Part shown: positions 4,820 to 12,546 of the stretch, in pieces
How the letters are laid out: every line of letters starts with the position of its first letter
Numbering within the stretch: the first letter of the stretch is position 1
Source: Cyanobacteria bacterium Co-bin13
GTDB taxonomy: Bacteria > Cyanobacteriota > Cyanobacteriia > Phormidesmidales > Phormidesmidaceae
Direction of reading: 5' to 3'
Assembly: GCA_014534385.1 (NCBI GenBank)
Contig: JACVRP010000030.1
Location: 1 to 16,422 of the forward strand
Length of the DNA: 16,422 bases
Program-made: the position numbers and the translations under genes
The notes under the pieces: generated by a model
What the model saw: the letters and a program-made list of their open reading frames with translations, nothing else
What the model was told of the DNA's origin: nothing
The model's database searches: none

Positions 4820-6286
4820 GTGTCTATGCTGGAAGAGAAGGGCCAAAAGAACAGTATGGACAGAAGACGCTTTTTAACCCTTTCGACGGCAGCAACCGGG
4901 GCTATGCTGCTGTCGCGCTGTGCAACTCCAAATTCGCAACAGCCCAGCAGCGTATTGCGAAGTCAGGCGGGGCAGCTGACTATTGATTTGGCAGCCAGTC
5001 CAACCAGGGTCAATTTAGGGGGAGTGCGATCGCATCTCCTGTCCTACAACCAGCAGGTGCCTGGCCCTCGCTGGGAAGTCAGGCCTGGTGATGCAGTCGA
5101 GATTCGCTTCAAAAACCAGCTGGATGTCCACAGCAACCTGCACTTTCACGGACTGCACCTGCCTCCCACGGGCGAAGCTGACAATCCGCTGAGAATGGTC
5201 GCCCCTGGCGAAACTGCGCTCTACCGCTTCACCATTCCCTCAGATCACCGGGCCGGCACGTTCTGGTACCATCCCCACCATCACGGTAATGTCGCGGCTC
5301 AGGTGGCGGGTGGCCTGGCCGGTCTGCTGGTCGTGCGAGGCGACCTAGACGAGATTCCTGAAATTCGGGCGGCGCAGGAAGCCTTTTTGGTGCTGCAAGA
5401 CTTCGACCTGAACTGGCGCGGTCAGCTACAAGAACCGATTCCTGTGTTTCGTATGTGGGGCCGAGAGGGCAACCGTATCAGCATCAACGGCCAGGCTTCG
5501 CCCACATTGCCCCTGCCCCAGGCCGGGCTGCTGCGGCTGCGGCTACTCAATGCTTCCTCCTCCCGCGTTTACCGACTGCAGCTCAAAGATCACCCCTGGT
5601 ACCTGATCGCAACCGACGGGGGCGCACTAGGTGAACCCATCGAAACCGACGAAGTGATTTTAGCCTCAGGCGAACGGGCAGAGCTTCTGGTGCCTGGAAC
5701 CCGAGAGCCTGGAACCTACGAAATCGTGAACCTGCCCTACGACCGGGGCACGATGGACATGATGGGCGGCACGAGGGGCCACGGTAAGATAATGGGTTCC
5801 TCTACCCAGACCGAGCCTATTCAGATAGCTCGTTTGGCCTATCAAGAAGGGACTGCTGATATCCCGCTGCCGAAGGCGCTGATTCCAGTAGAGACTCTGC
5901 CAGAGCCAGGGGTGACGCGGGAGTTTGTCTTTGACCACGGCATTGATGCCCAAACCGGGCAGCCCTTTTTGATTAATGGACAAGCCTTTGACCACAGCCG
6001 GGTAGACGTGCAGACCAGACTGGACACTGTGGAAGACTGGTTCATTATTAACAAGGCTGGACTGGATCACCCCTTCCATCTGCACACGAATAGTTTTCAG
6101 GTGGTGAGTCGCGATCGCAACCCCGAACCCTACCGAGCCTGGAGAGACGTGGTCAACGTGCGAGCCTACGAAACCGTGCAGATTCGGGTGCCGTTTCGCA
6201 ATTTCACTGGCAAGACCGTGTTTCACTGCCACGTCTTAGACCACGAGGATCAGGGCATGATGGGCATTGTGGAAATAGCGGCTTAG
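4820..6286 (+). CDS. Tat-exported three-domain multicopper oxidase (laccase/CueO-like)
   Basis: With the GTG 4820 start the product has 488 residues. A twin-arginine signal is visible (RRRFLTLSTAATGAMLL, residues 15-31) with a cysteine at 34 that could be lipidated, so the enzyme should act outside the cytoplasmic membrane. Copper motifs are complete: HFHGLH (108-113), HPHHH (151-155), HPFHLH (417-422) and HCHVLDHEDQGM (469-480). These give the type 1, 2 and 3 copper ligands, with Met480 as likely axial ligand. Such enzymes oxidise phenols, Cu(I), Fe(II) or Mn(II) with reduction of O2 to water. A short Met/Gly stretch (TMDMMGGTRGHGKIMG) recalls the Met-rich insert of CueO but is much smaller. 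ATG 4856, which opens with MDRRRFL, is an alternative start lacking a good ribosome site. The divergent MarR and nearby MerR genes suggest metal or oxidant control. Confidence 0.9.
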   Translation: MSMLEEKGQKNSMDRRRFLTLSTAATGAMLLSRCATPNSQQPSSVLRSQAGQLTIDLAASPTRVNLGGVRSHLLSYNQQVPGPRWEVRPGDAVEIRFKNQLDVHSNLHFHGLHLPPTGEADNPLRMVAPGETALYRFTIPSDHRAGTFWYHPHHHGNVAAQVAGGLAGLLVVRGDLDEIPEIRAAQEAFLVLQDFDLNWRGQLQEPIPVFRMWGREGNRISINGQASPTLPLPQAGLLRLRLLNASSSRVYRLQLKDHPWYLIATDGGALGEPIETDEVILASGERAELLVPGTREPGTYEIVNLPYDRGTMDMMGGTRGHGKIMGSSTQTEPIQIARLAYQEGTADIPLPKALIPVETLPEPGVTREFVFDHGIDAQTGQPFLINGQAFDHSRVDVQTRLDTVEDWFIINKAGLDHPFHLHTNSFQVVSRDRNPEPYRAWRDVVNVRAYETVQIRVPFRNFTGKTVFHCHVLDHEDQGMMGIVEIAA

Positions 6287-6430
6287 CAGAAAACTGTAAG
6301 CAGCCAGGGAGGTTCCAGTCAAAAGATTGGCCCCTTACCCCCCTGAATGCCCCTGGTTCCCCCTCTATGGTTGAGAAGTCACCCAAGGAAACGCCCCAAG
6401 CGGTCTCCCTCAACCCAGAGGAAACGGATT

Positions 6431-6583
6431 ATGACTCCCTTTGCCCTAAAACAAATCAAGGCTGAACGGCTTATCCTAGCGCTCCTCGCCACCTTTCTCA
6501 TGGTTGACAACATTCCTCACCCCAATCTAGGCCCTAGCCTGATTGAGCTGAGCCTGCAGCAGGTCAGAGGGATAGCCGATTAA
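6431..6583 (+). CDS. Small hydrophobic protein of unknown function
   Basis: A 50-residue frame starts at ATG 6431, with AGAGGA at 6417-6422 (8-base spacing). It holds one hydrophobic stretch (LILALLATFLMV, about 13-24) after a basic N-terminus (KQIKAE), so a single-pass membrane or signal-anchor peptide is possible. The frame extends upstream to ATG 6347, but that part is proline/arginine-rich with no ribosome site. The TAA stop at 6581-6583 is the first three bases of a dispersed 14-bp repeat, so the C-terminus may have been set by a repeat insertion. It begins 144 bp after the oxidase stop and converges on tyrS. It may be a spurious frame. Confidence 0.4.
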   Translation: MTPFALKQIKAERLILALLATFLMVDNIPHPNLGPSLIELSLQQVRGIAD

Positions 6584-6594
6584 GGGTGCGTCTA
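6581..6594. repeat. 14-bp dispersed repeat TAAGGGTGCGTCTA holding the stops of two convergent genes
   Basis: The word is identical to 2772-2785. Its first three bases are the TAA stop of the small plus-strand frame. Its last three (CTA) are, read on the minus strand, the TAG stop of tyrS. AGGGTGCGT-type repeats are common in cyanobacterial spacers. Confidence 0.6.
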
Positions 6595-7842
6595 AGGCAC
6601 TAAACGGGCGAATTTCTTCTTGCCCACCTGAAGCACTTTACTGGTTAACTCATCTGGGGAGTCAAAGGTCTGGTCTACGCTAGTGACCTTTTCTCCATCC
6701 AGCTTGACCGCGCCCCCCTGAATTTGACGACGCGCTTCGCTGCCGCTGGCACAGAGGTTGCTAGCCCCCAAAATGTAAAACAGCTTAGCCGGGAACTCGA
6801 TGCCTGCCAGCGAAAATTCCGGCACCCCTGCCGCCGGTTCGCCGGTTCCCTGCACCAGGCTAAGGGCTGCCTGCTGCGCCTGCTGAGCGGCTGTCTCACC
6901 GTGGAACTGGCGGGTCACGTCCAAAGCCAACAGCTTCTGGCGATCGCGCGGCTCCTCTGGCAGTGAGTCGAGCGGCAGCTTAGTTAGCAGCTCGAAGTAG
7001 TTGTGAATCAGGCTATCGGGAGTTTTCTCCAGCTTGGAGTACATCGACAGCGGATCTTCCAGCAGGCCGACGTAGTTGCCCAGCGACTTAGACATTTTTT
7101 GCACCCCATCGGTGCCCAGCAGCAGCGGCAGCAGCATGCCAAACTGCGGCTCCATGCCAAAGTAGCGCTGCAGGTCGCGCCCCATAGCAATATTAAATTT
7201 TTGGTCGGTGCCGCCCAGCTCAATGTCAGACTGCACCGCTACCGAGTCGTAGCCCTGCATTAGCGGGTAGAGAAACTCGTGCAGAAAGACCGGGTTGCCC
7301 TTCTCGTAGCGCTCGGAGAAGCCCTCTTTGGCCAGCATCTGACCGACGGTCATGGTCGAGAGCAGCTCTAGAAGTTTGCCCATGTCTAGACGTGACAGCC
7401 ATTCCGAGTTGTAGCGGATCTCCAGCCGCCCAGGGGTATCAAAGTCAAGGATGGGCCGCACCTGATCTAGGTAGGTTTGAGCATTAGCCTTGACGTCGGC
7501 CTCGGTGAGCTGGCGGCGCACCTCAGACTTGCCGGTGGGATCGCCAATGCGGGCCGTGAAGTCGCCAATGATCAGCACAGCAGTATGCCCTGCATCTTGA
7601 AAGGTTCGCAGCTTGCGCACCGGAATGCTGTGGCCCAGGTGAATCTCCGCTCCGGTCGGGTCAATGCCCAGCTTCACCCGCAGGGGGCGGTCAGCCTGCT
7701 GCAGCCGCCGCACCAGGTTCTGCTGAGGGTCGTCAGCATCGGGCTGGTCGGGAAAGACCTCGGTAATACCCCGGTAAATCCACTGGAATTCATCGGGGAC
7801 AACGCTTTGGGGGGCTGAGACAGGGGCAGACGATTCCGGCAT
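6592..7842 (-). CDS. tyrS: Tyrosyl-tRNA synthetase
   Basis: This class I aminoacyl-tRNA synthetase charges tRNA-Tyr in the cytoplasm. From ATG 7842 it has 416 residues. The nucleotide-binding HIGH motif is HLGH (68-71) within GIDPTGAEIHLGH, and KMSKS is at 249-253. The tyrosine-site segment LMQGYDSVAVQSDIELGGTD is clear. A C-terminal S4 RNA-binding domain follows (about 350-416: ASGSEARRQIQGGAVKLDG). HLGH with DPTG and the late KMSKS place it in the TyrZ-like subgroup. The frame opens 63 bases earlier at ATG 7905, but those 21 residues (MESWHRPNPLNRTYPRPALS...) look non-conserved. Neither start has a strong Shine-Dalgarno sequence. Its last coding bases abut the 14-bp repeat. No T-box or other leader element was seen upstream. 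Confidence 0.95.
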   Translation of the reverse strand: MPESSAPVSAPQSVVPDEFQWIYRGITEVFPDQPDADDPQQNLVRRLQQADRPLRVKLGIDPTGAEIHLGHSIPVRKLRTFQDAGHTAVLIIGDFTARIGDPTGKSEVRRQLTEADVKANAQTYLDQVRPILDFDTPGRLEIRYNSEWLSRLDMGKLLELLSTMTVGQMLAKEGFSERYEKGNPVFLHEFLYPLMQGYDSVAVQSDIELGGTDQKFNIAMGRDLQRYFGMEPQFGMLLPLLLGTDGVQKMSKSLGNYVGLLEDPLSMYSKLEKTPDSLIHNYFELLTKLPLDSLPEEPRDRQKLLALDVTRQFHGETAAQQAQQAALSLVQGTGEPAAGVPEFSLAGIEFPAKLFYILGASNLCASGSEARRQIQGGAVKLDGEKVTSVDQTFDSPDELTSKVLQVGKKKFARLVP

Positions 7843-8103
7843 GGTTGATAGCGCTGGACGTGGGTAAGTACGATTTAGAGGGTTTGGGCGATGCCAGCTT
7901 TCCATTCTCTCAGAAAATCACCGGAGAGGCACGCTCTACCGCCACGGTATGGGGTAGTAGGGGCAGACTGGCAAGACAGCGCTGGTGCGATCGCACTCCT
8001 CTAAAAATCTTCATATCGGCAAAGGTACACCTGTCACCGTAGAACTTTACAGATAGAGCGAAATCAATCAAGATGACAGCAGTCTGCTCAAGGGATCACT
8101 CTC

Positions 8104-8322
8104 ATGGAGCTACTGAAGGAAGCCAATGCGCTGTTTCAGAAAGCTGACTACACAGTGGCCACATTTGAAAAGCTGGTAGAGCTGCAAAACCAAGCGGCTG
8201 GAATTGAGGTTACGCGCATAGGAGACTTAATAGAAGCGTTTCTCGCCCAGGCACCGCTAGATGTTGTCATGGAAATAACCAGGCCCAATCCAAAATCACC
8301 TCTGTCTGGATGGGGCCTTTAA
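8104..8322 (+). CDS. Small helical protein of unknown function
   Basis: This 72-residue frame has AAGGGA about 10 bases before ATG 8104. The predicted product is mostly helical and acidic (KEANALFQKADYTVATFEKL, then VTRIGDLIEAFLAQAPLD). Composition and start signal favour a real gene, and it lies alone between the divergent tyrS and the convergent 446-residue gene. No domain is recognised. The last 14 residues (TRPNPKSPLSGWGL) are coded by a segment that can also fold as a hairpin. Confidence 0.5.
   Translation: MELLKEANALFQKADYTVATFEKLVELQNQAAGIEVTRIGDLIEAFLAQAPLDVVMEITRPNPKSPLSGWGL
8281..8319. terminator. Possible bidirectional terminator hairpin between convergent genes
   Basis: AGGCCC-A-ATCCA (8281-8292) can pair with TGGAT-G-GGGCCT (about 8307-8318) with one mismatch and a loop of about 14 bases, followed by TTTAAAA. 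It lies in the last codons of the 72-residue gene and 24 bases beyond the minus-strand stop at 8343. The T-run is short on both strands. Confidence 0.3.
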
Positions 8323-8342
8323 AAACATATTTGGAGCAGTTC

Positions 8343-9683
8343 TTAGCCAAACCCGGCTTTTTTGCTTTTGCCTTTAGCCTTGGCTTTAGACTTACTTTCC
8401 CCGACCTCCGCAAGCGCCTCTTGAAACAGATTGTGCAGGTGTAGAGGAACGCTGGCAATTTCGGGTAGGCCCGGCTTGAGCGGTTTTTCAAAAGTCCTCA
8501 GCAGGTCGTCTAAATCGTTCTTTAGGCTAAACGTAGGCCGAGCTAGCGCCCTCTGCAAAGCGGGCTCTAGCGGACCAGCAAACTCATGGGCCAGACGGTA
8601 CCAAACATAGGCGTTGATAGCTCCCTCCTTCAGGTACTTCAGCAGCAGCTTATCCAGCGTCTCCGCAGTCTGCTCGCTGCCCTCCGACAACAGCTGAGTC
8701 AAACGGCCATAGTCAGTCAAAAAGGATTGACCCCAGCGAGGATGCACCAGCACCGTCACCTGTTCTGCCCGCCGCAGTGGGTCAGGTAGTGCCGTTTTGG
8801 GCATCACCATTTTCAGCGTCTTCTGGCCCTGTAGCAGCTGTTTGGTAACAGCTTCATCGGCTCCTAGCTCTGCCGCCGATTCAGCAATTTCTGCCTCAGA
8901 GACGCCTGCCTCTGCCGCCATTTCACTCAGGGTTTTGTTGCTGTCAACGCCTGCTGCCTCCAGCCGGCGCTGGGTTGCCACCTCTTGAAACTCGGCCAGC
9001 TTCTTATCGAGCTCATAGCCCGACAGGGTAATTTCATCCCCGTCAAAGAAATCGATAAATTCCTGGTGGTAGCGCTCTACAGACAGCCAAGCCTCTTCCA
9101 TCAGGTCAGGGGCATCGCCATAGAGGTGCTGGTTGAACTGGTCCTTAAAGGTGCCAATAGCCACCGCCAGTTTAGGCTTACCCAACTTGCCCAGCAGCTG
9201 AATCGGCCCAGAAAAAATCCAGGATGACTCATCTAAAGGCGAGATTCGGGTCTGAACAATTTCCCCCGGCTTAAGCCGCGCCAGCTTTTCTGGAGCCTGC
9301 AGCCCGTTTGGTTTGACTCGGTACTGCTTTTCCGTCAGCCAGTTCATCAGCTCAAATTCCTCTGAATCTACGCTGACAACGGCAAACAGCCCGTTAAAAC
9401 TACGCTGCCAGCTCTCTACCAAGGCTTTATCAGCTTCCGAGAGATCCGACTGGCTTTCAATAAATAGACTGAGGGGAGTCTGGTCGCCAACCTGCCCTTC
9501 GGTTGAAAACATATCGATGACCAGATCGTTTCGGCTAATGCCCTGCAGCTGGGTCTTAGACCATTTCGCCATCTGGTCAGCACTATAGGCCTCCAGCGCT
9601 GTCGCGAGTTCATCCTCAGCGTCGAGCACAAAGTCCCACAGTGCTTGCTTTAATTCCCTAGAGCGTTCTAAGCGGGCGTCCAC
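8343..9683 (-). CDS. Conserved-looking protein of unknown function, basic C-terminal tail
   Basis: This 446-residue protein starts at GTG 9683 with GAGG 7 bases upstream. I do not recognise a domain. It looks soluble, with no signal peptide or membrane segment. The N-terminal 130 residues are acidic and helical and include LFAVVSVDSEEFELMNWLTE. Next comes a beta-rich part (about 138-185, LKPGEIVQTRISPLDESSW and GPIQLLGKLGKPKLAVAIGTF). A charged helical region (220-290) holds an alanine/glutamate-rich helix-turn-helix-like stretch (TLSEMAAEAGVSEAEIAESA). A helical C-terminal third (about 310-420) follows. The end is a lysine/alanine/serine tail (about 430-442, SKSKAKAKGKSKK) of the kind seen in nucleic-acid-binding tails. 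It lies 88 bp downstream of the Trypco1-like gene on the same strand and may be cotranscribed with it. Confidence 0.75.
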   Translation of the reverse strand: MDARLERSRELKQALWDFVLDAEDELATALEAYSADQMAKWSKTQLQGISRNDLVIDMFSTEGQVGDQTPLSLFIESQSDLSEADKALVESWQRSFNGLFAVVSVDSEEFELMNWLTEKQYRVKPNGLQAPEKLARLKPGEIVQTRISPLDESSWIFSGPIQLLGKLGKPKLAVAIGTFKDQFNQHLYGDAPDLMEEAWLSVERYHQEFIDFFDGDEITLSGYELDKKLAEFQEVATQRRLEAAGVDSNKTLSEMAAEAGVSEAEIAESAAELGADEAVTKQLLQGQKTLKMVMPKTALPDPLRRAEQVTVLVHPRWGQSFLTDYGRLTQLLSEGSEQTAETLDKLLLKYLKEGAINAYVWYRLAHEFAGPLEPALQRALARPTFSLKNDLDDLLRTFEKPLKPGLPEIASVPLHLHNLFQEALAEVGESKSKAKAKGKSKKAGFG

Positions 9684-9771
9684 AGTTAGGCCTCAATCGC
9701 GTTTGCTCTCCTGAGCCTATGGACTGAAAGTAACCCTTGACAACTATCTGAGGGATGAAAAATAGTTCAGC

Positions 9772-10113
9772 CTAGTGAGTCTGCTGCTGGGGCTCATCTC
9801 GCCAGACCAGCTTAACCCGCAAGTTACCCTCAGCCCCGGCCTTAGAAATGATGGCCCCGGCTTCAGCATCAATTTTGATGCCAAACTCCAGCTCAAACTC
9901 CGACGGTTTTTGGGGCAGCTGATTGATGGTCTCAGTGGTGCGGTTAGCCAGAGTTTGAATGGCTCCCATCGCCTGACTCAGGGCCTGGGCTGATTTAGTT
10001 GCCAGCTCCATGGCATTGAGCCCGCCTGCCCGCATCACTCCCTGCCCACCGCTAATCTCAAATAGAATGATCGACTCTTCTGTAGAACAAGACGTGTGAA
10101 TAATATCGCTCAT
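9772..10113 (-). CDS. Trypco1-like (trypsin-co-occurring, CU044_2847-type) small protein
   Basis: This 113-residue protein starts at ATG 10113. A TTG four codons upstream is the only other start in frame. The C-terminal segment FELEFGIKIDAEAGAIISKA followed by NLRVKLVW (about 73-104) fits the pattern I know for Trypco1/CU044_2847 domains: an EFG strand, an AEAG...A turn and a final strand ending in W. The N-terminal half has a short strand (ESIILFEISG) and an alanine-rich amphipathic helix (LNAMELATKSAQALSQAMGA). Trypco1 domains are known from association with trypsin-like proteases and NTPases in proposed bacterial conflict or signalling systems, with no proven activity. No protease or NTPase gene is next to it here. 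The neighbour downstream is the 446-residue unknown. Confidence 0.6.
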   Translation of the reverse strand: MSDIIHTSCSTEESIILFEISGGQGVMRAGGLNAMELATKSAQALSQAMGAIQTLANRTTETINQLPQKPSEFELEFGIKIDAEAGAIISKAGAEGNLRVKLVWRDEPQQQTH

Positions 10114-10185
10114 AGGTTTTGACAAAGCAGGGAGAGACGTAACGCTGTTGGCGTAACGCCATTGTAGAAGGCCGATGGCCAGCAG

Positions 10186-11244
10186 CTAATTGCTCGAAGC
10201 AGGCTTACCAGCCTCAAGCCCTGCCGCAGAGTCATAAGCCCCCCCTACACAGGCCGCTGCGCCATCACAGCCGACCGCTAACTGGACCTGAATGAAGGCT
10301 TCAAACTGGCCCATCAGGTTCGGGTCGCGCCAGCCCTTTTCGACCTCTTCCCACATCAGCCTAAGAGCGTCTGTTGGGGAGAGAGCCGGTTTATAGGGCC
10401 GTTCGTTGGTGAGCGCATCGTAGATGTCGAGCAGCTGAAACACCCTGGCCAGCAGAGGAATTTCTTCGCCGCTTAGGCCGTCTGGATAGCCGGTGCCGTT
10501 CCACCGCTCATGGTGATGCCGAATAATAGGAACGACGCCCTGCAGGGTTCTCAACGGCTTGCAGATGCGCTCACCGATGAAAACATGCTGTTGCATAATG
10601 GTTTGCTCATCGGGCGTTAGTGGACCCAATTTGAGCAAAATGGCGTCTGGGATGCCGACTTTGCCAATGTCATGGAGATAGCCGGCCCAGCCAAGGCTGC
10701 GGATCTGGTCCCGCGAAAGCTGCAGGTAAACACCAAAGGCTTGACCCAGCACCTTCAGCCGTTGACAGTGGTCGCCCGTATTGGGGTCGCGACACTCAAT
10801 GGCACTGGCAATGGAAAGCAGCACCTGCTCGGTATGGTCTAGGTCTTCATTGAGTCGTTTCTGCTGCACGAGAATTTTTACTCGGGCAACGAGTTCGGCC
10901 TGGTCGAAGGGTTTGGTCAAAAAATCGTCAGCCCCAGTCTGAATGCCCTGCAAACGGACCTGGCGCTCTTCGGAGCCCGTTAAAAAGATCACCGGAATTA
11001 AGCGGGTGAATTCATTCCTTTTGAGCTGCCTACAGACCTCAAAACCGTCCATGCCAGGCATGATGACATCTAAAAGAATTAGATCGGGGCAGGTTTCTTG
11101 AACTAGCTTCAGAGCCCGCAGCCCGCAGTCTGCCTCCACCACGTCATAGCCTTCTAACTCCAGTAAGGTCGCTGCAGCTATGCGACTGAGGTAATTGTCA
11201 TCAACAATTAAAACCCGGGCAGGTACGGTGTTGGAGTAGCTCAC
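10186..11244 (-). CDS. Response regulator with HD-GYP domain (RpfG-type, probable c-di-GMP phosphodiesterase)
   Basis: This 352-residue protein has an N-terminal receiver domain (about 9-128: acidic pocket D15-D16, phosphoacceptor D59 in LILLDVIMPGMDG, T89, K111 in TKPF) and an HD-GYP domain (about 137-325). The HD dyad is H191-D192 in GYLHDIGKVGIPD. The signature HHERWNGTGYPDGLSGEEIP starts at 244, so the phosphodiesterase motifs look intact. Enzymes with this design degrade cyclic di-GMP in the cytoplasm when phosphorylated by a partner kinase, and affect motility or biofilm. No histidine kinase gene is in the window, so it is an orphan here. Start GTG 11244 is fixed by an in-frame TGA two codons upstream. 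The last 30 residues are alanine/glycine-rich and probably disordered. Confidence 0.92.
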   Translation of the reverse strand: MSYSNTVPARVLIVDDNYLSRIAAATLLELEGYDVVEADCGLRALKLVQETCPDLILLDVIMPGMDGFEVCRQLKRNEFTRLIPVIFLTGSEERQVRLQGIQTGADDFLTKPFDQAELVARVKILVQQKRLNEDLDHTEQVLLSIASAIECRDPNTGDHCQRLKVLGQAFGVYLQLSRDQIRSLGWAGYLHDIGKVGIPDAILLKLGPLTPDEQTIMQQHVFIGERICKPLRTLQGVVPIIRHHHERWNGTGYPDGLSGEEIPLLARVFQLLDIYDALTNERPYKPALSPTDALRLMWEEVEKGWRDPNLMGQFEAFIQVQLAVGCDGAAACVGGAYDSAAGLEAGKPASSN

Positions 11245-11534
11245 AAGTCAGGGATCCTATAGCAGAGTGAAAGAGGCCAAGCAGCGAGGCCTTCAGGGCG
11301 AGCCTTGAGGAATGCTCCCTCGCGTTTGAAGCGCTGAGGCTGCAGCGGCATGGAGTTTGCCTACTGGCCTGACTGTGGCTTTGCAGAGGTCGGTAGGTTC
11401 TCCTATTTTGGGGGTAAACAGAGCCGCATTTTGTATAGAGTCAGTCGCTACCAGTGCTGGCATTTGACCAGACTGAGAAGCCTGCAGCGCAGTAGAGCGT
11501 GCCCTACGAGGGGTGGAGGTCGGTGCATACCCTG
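11245..11534. other. Non-coding spacer between hd-gyp and mnmD-like genes
   Basis: I see no convincing gene, RNA or repeat in these 290 bases. A plus-strand open frame from 11350 has poor composition (cysteine/arginine-rich), no ribosome site and runs into the mnmD-like coding region. The promoter of the HD-GYP gene presumably lies here, but no clear -35/-10 pair stands out. Confidence 0.4.
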
Positions 11535-12416
11535 TCAGCTTTGGGTGGAGGGCGATAGCCAGCGCTTGCGCCAGCGCGAGGTAGCCTCTAGCGACGAAGT
11601 CTGCTGTTCCTGTAGTCGCCGAGCACAGATGCCTGCAGGTGAGTCAGCCAGGGTCGGATCGCGGTAGGGTACGGCAGCTTTGGTTTTGAGGTGCTCCTGC
11701 TCCTGTAGGGAAAGGGGACAGAGGTCGGTGGCAGCATGGCGGGCCAGGGTGCCGGGCCAGCGCCGACCGGTCGCTTCAATGGGGCCAATAGTAAGCCCCG
11801 CCAGCAGAAAAGCGGCGCGGACCGCAGCAGCGCAGGAGTAGGTGGCTAAATGGCCTTCGGGGCTGAGACAGCGGGCTACCTGCCCTAAGAACTCAACCGT
11901 CCACAGCTCAGGGCAATGGGGCGGCGAAAAGGGATCCAGAAAAATGGCGTCGGCCTGAAAGTCTGCCTGCACCAGTTCCTGAATTCGCTGGCGGGCATCG
12001 CCTAGAAGCAGGCGAGCGCTGAGGGCCGGGCTGTAGCTCTCGGTGCTGTGGGCTAGCGTTTTCAAAACCGTCTGTACCGGGGCCGACCACCCTTCGGTTA
12101 GGTGGTGGGCAATGGCTCTTTGCGGCACCCTCTGATCTAGCTCTAGACCCACTAGGGTGATTTGACAGGCTGGGTTGATCTGCCAGATAGCCTCCAGCGC
12201 AGCAGCCGTGTTGTATCCCAGGCCGTAGCACACGTCTAGCAGGGTTAGCCGGGATTGCCCTGCCTTTTGAGCTAGCTGGGTCGCTTCTACATAGGTCTTG
12301 CGAGCTTCGGCATAGGCTCCTTCTCGGCTGTGGAACCACTCCCCAAAGTCTTCTGAAAAAAAGGTATAGGACCCATCCGCAGTGGGTTCTGGGATCAGGT
12401 CTCCGGTCAACGGCAT
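11535..12416 (-). CDS. MnmC/MnmD-like SAM-dependent methyltransferase (tRNA wobble uridine modification)
   Basis: From ATG 12416 the product has 293 residues. SAM motif I is LLDVCYGLGYNT (59-70), and the acidic strand-2 end is LVGLELD (88-94). The family signature IFLDPFSPPHCPELWT (158-173) corresponds to the D-x-F-x-P-x4-P-x-x-W segment of MnmC methyltransferase domains. The N-terminus (DGSYTFFSEDFGEWFHSREGA) also fits this family, which methylates nm5(s2)U to mnm5(s2)U at tRNA position 34. No FAD oxidoreductase half is fused, so it resembles stand-alone MnmD. The frame extends upstream to 12617, but that part overlaps the flv3 leader and looks untranslated. The C-terminal 20 residues are coded by GCG-rich repeat-like sequence (11551-11595) and may be a recent extension. 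It diverges from flv3. Confidence 0.75.
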   Translation of the reverse strand: MPLTGDLIPEPTADGSYTFFSEDFGEWFHSREGAYAEARKTYVEATQLAQKAGQSRLTLLDVCYGLGYNTAAALEAIWQINPACQITLVGLELDQRVPQRAIAHHLTEGWSAPVQTVLKTLAHSTESYSPALSARLLLGDARQRIQELVQADFQADAIFLDPFSPPHCPELWTVEFLGQVARCLSPEGHLATYSCAAAVRAAFLLAGLTIGPIEATGRRWPGTLARHAATDLCPLSLQEQEHLKTKAAVPYRDPTLADSPAGICARRLQEQQTSSLEATSRWRKRWLSPSTQS

Positions 12417-12546
12417 GATAGATCTAAAGACAGATTGCCGAGGCAGCATATTCAAAGTTACCCGACTGAGGGGATGACCTATCAGATAGGTGGGGAGAAA
12501 TAAACTCACTGATAAGCAATTGTTACGTTTGGTTAATGGTTTTTGA

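Noticed and set aside
5666..6232. 188-residue minus-strand open frame inside the multicopper oxidase
   Set aside because: Antisense shadow of a gene whose copper motifs are unmistakable.
10119..10124. TTGACA hexamer as a plus-strand promoter
   Set aside because: No matching -10 and no plus-strand gene follows.
11350..11667. 105-residue plus-strand open frame
   Set aside because: Runs into the mnmD-like coding region, has atypical composition and no ribosome site.
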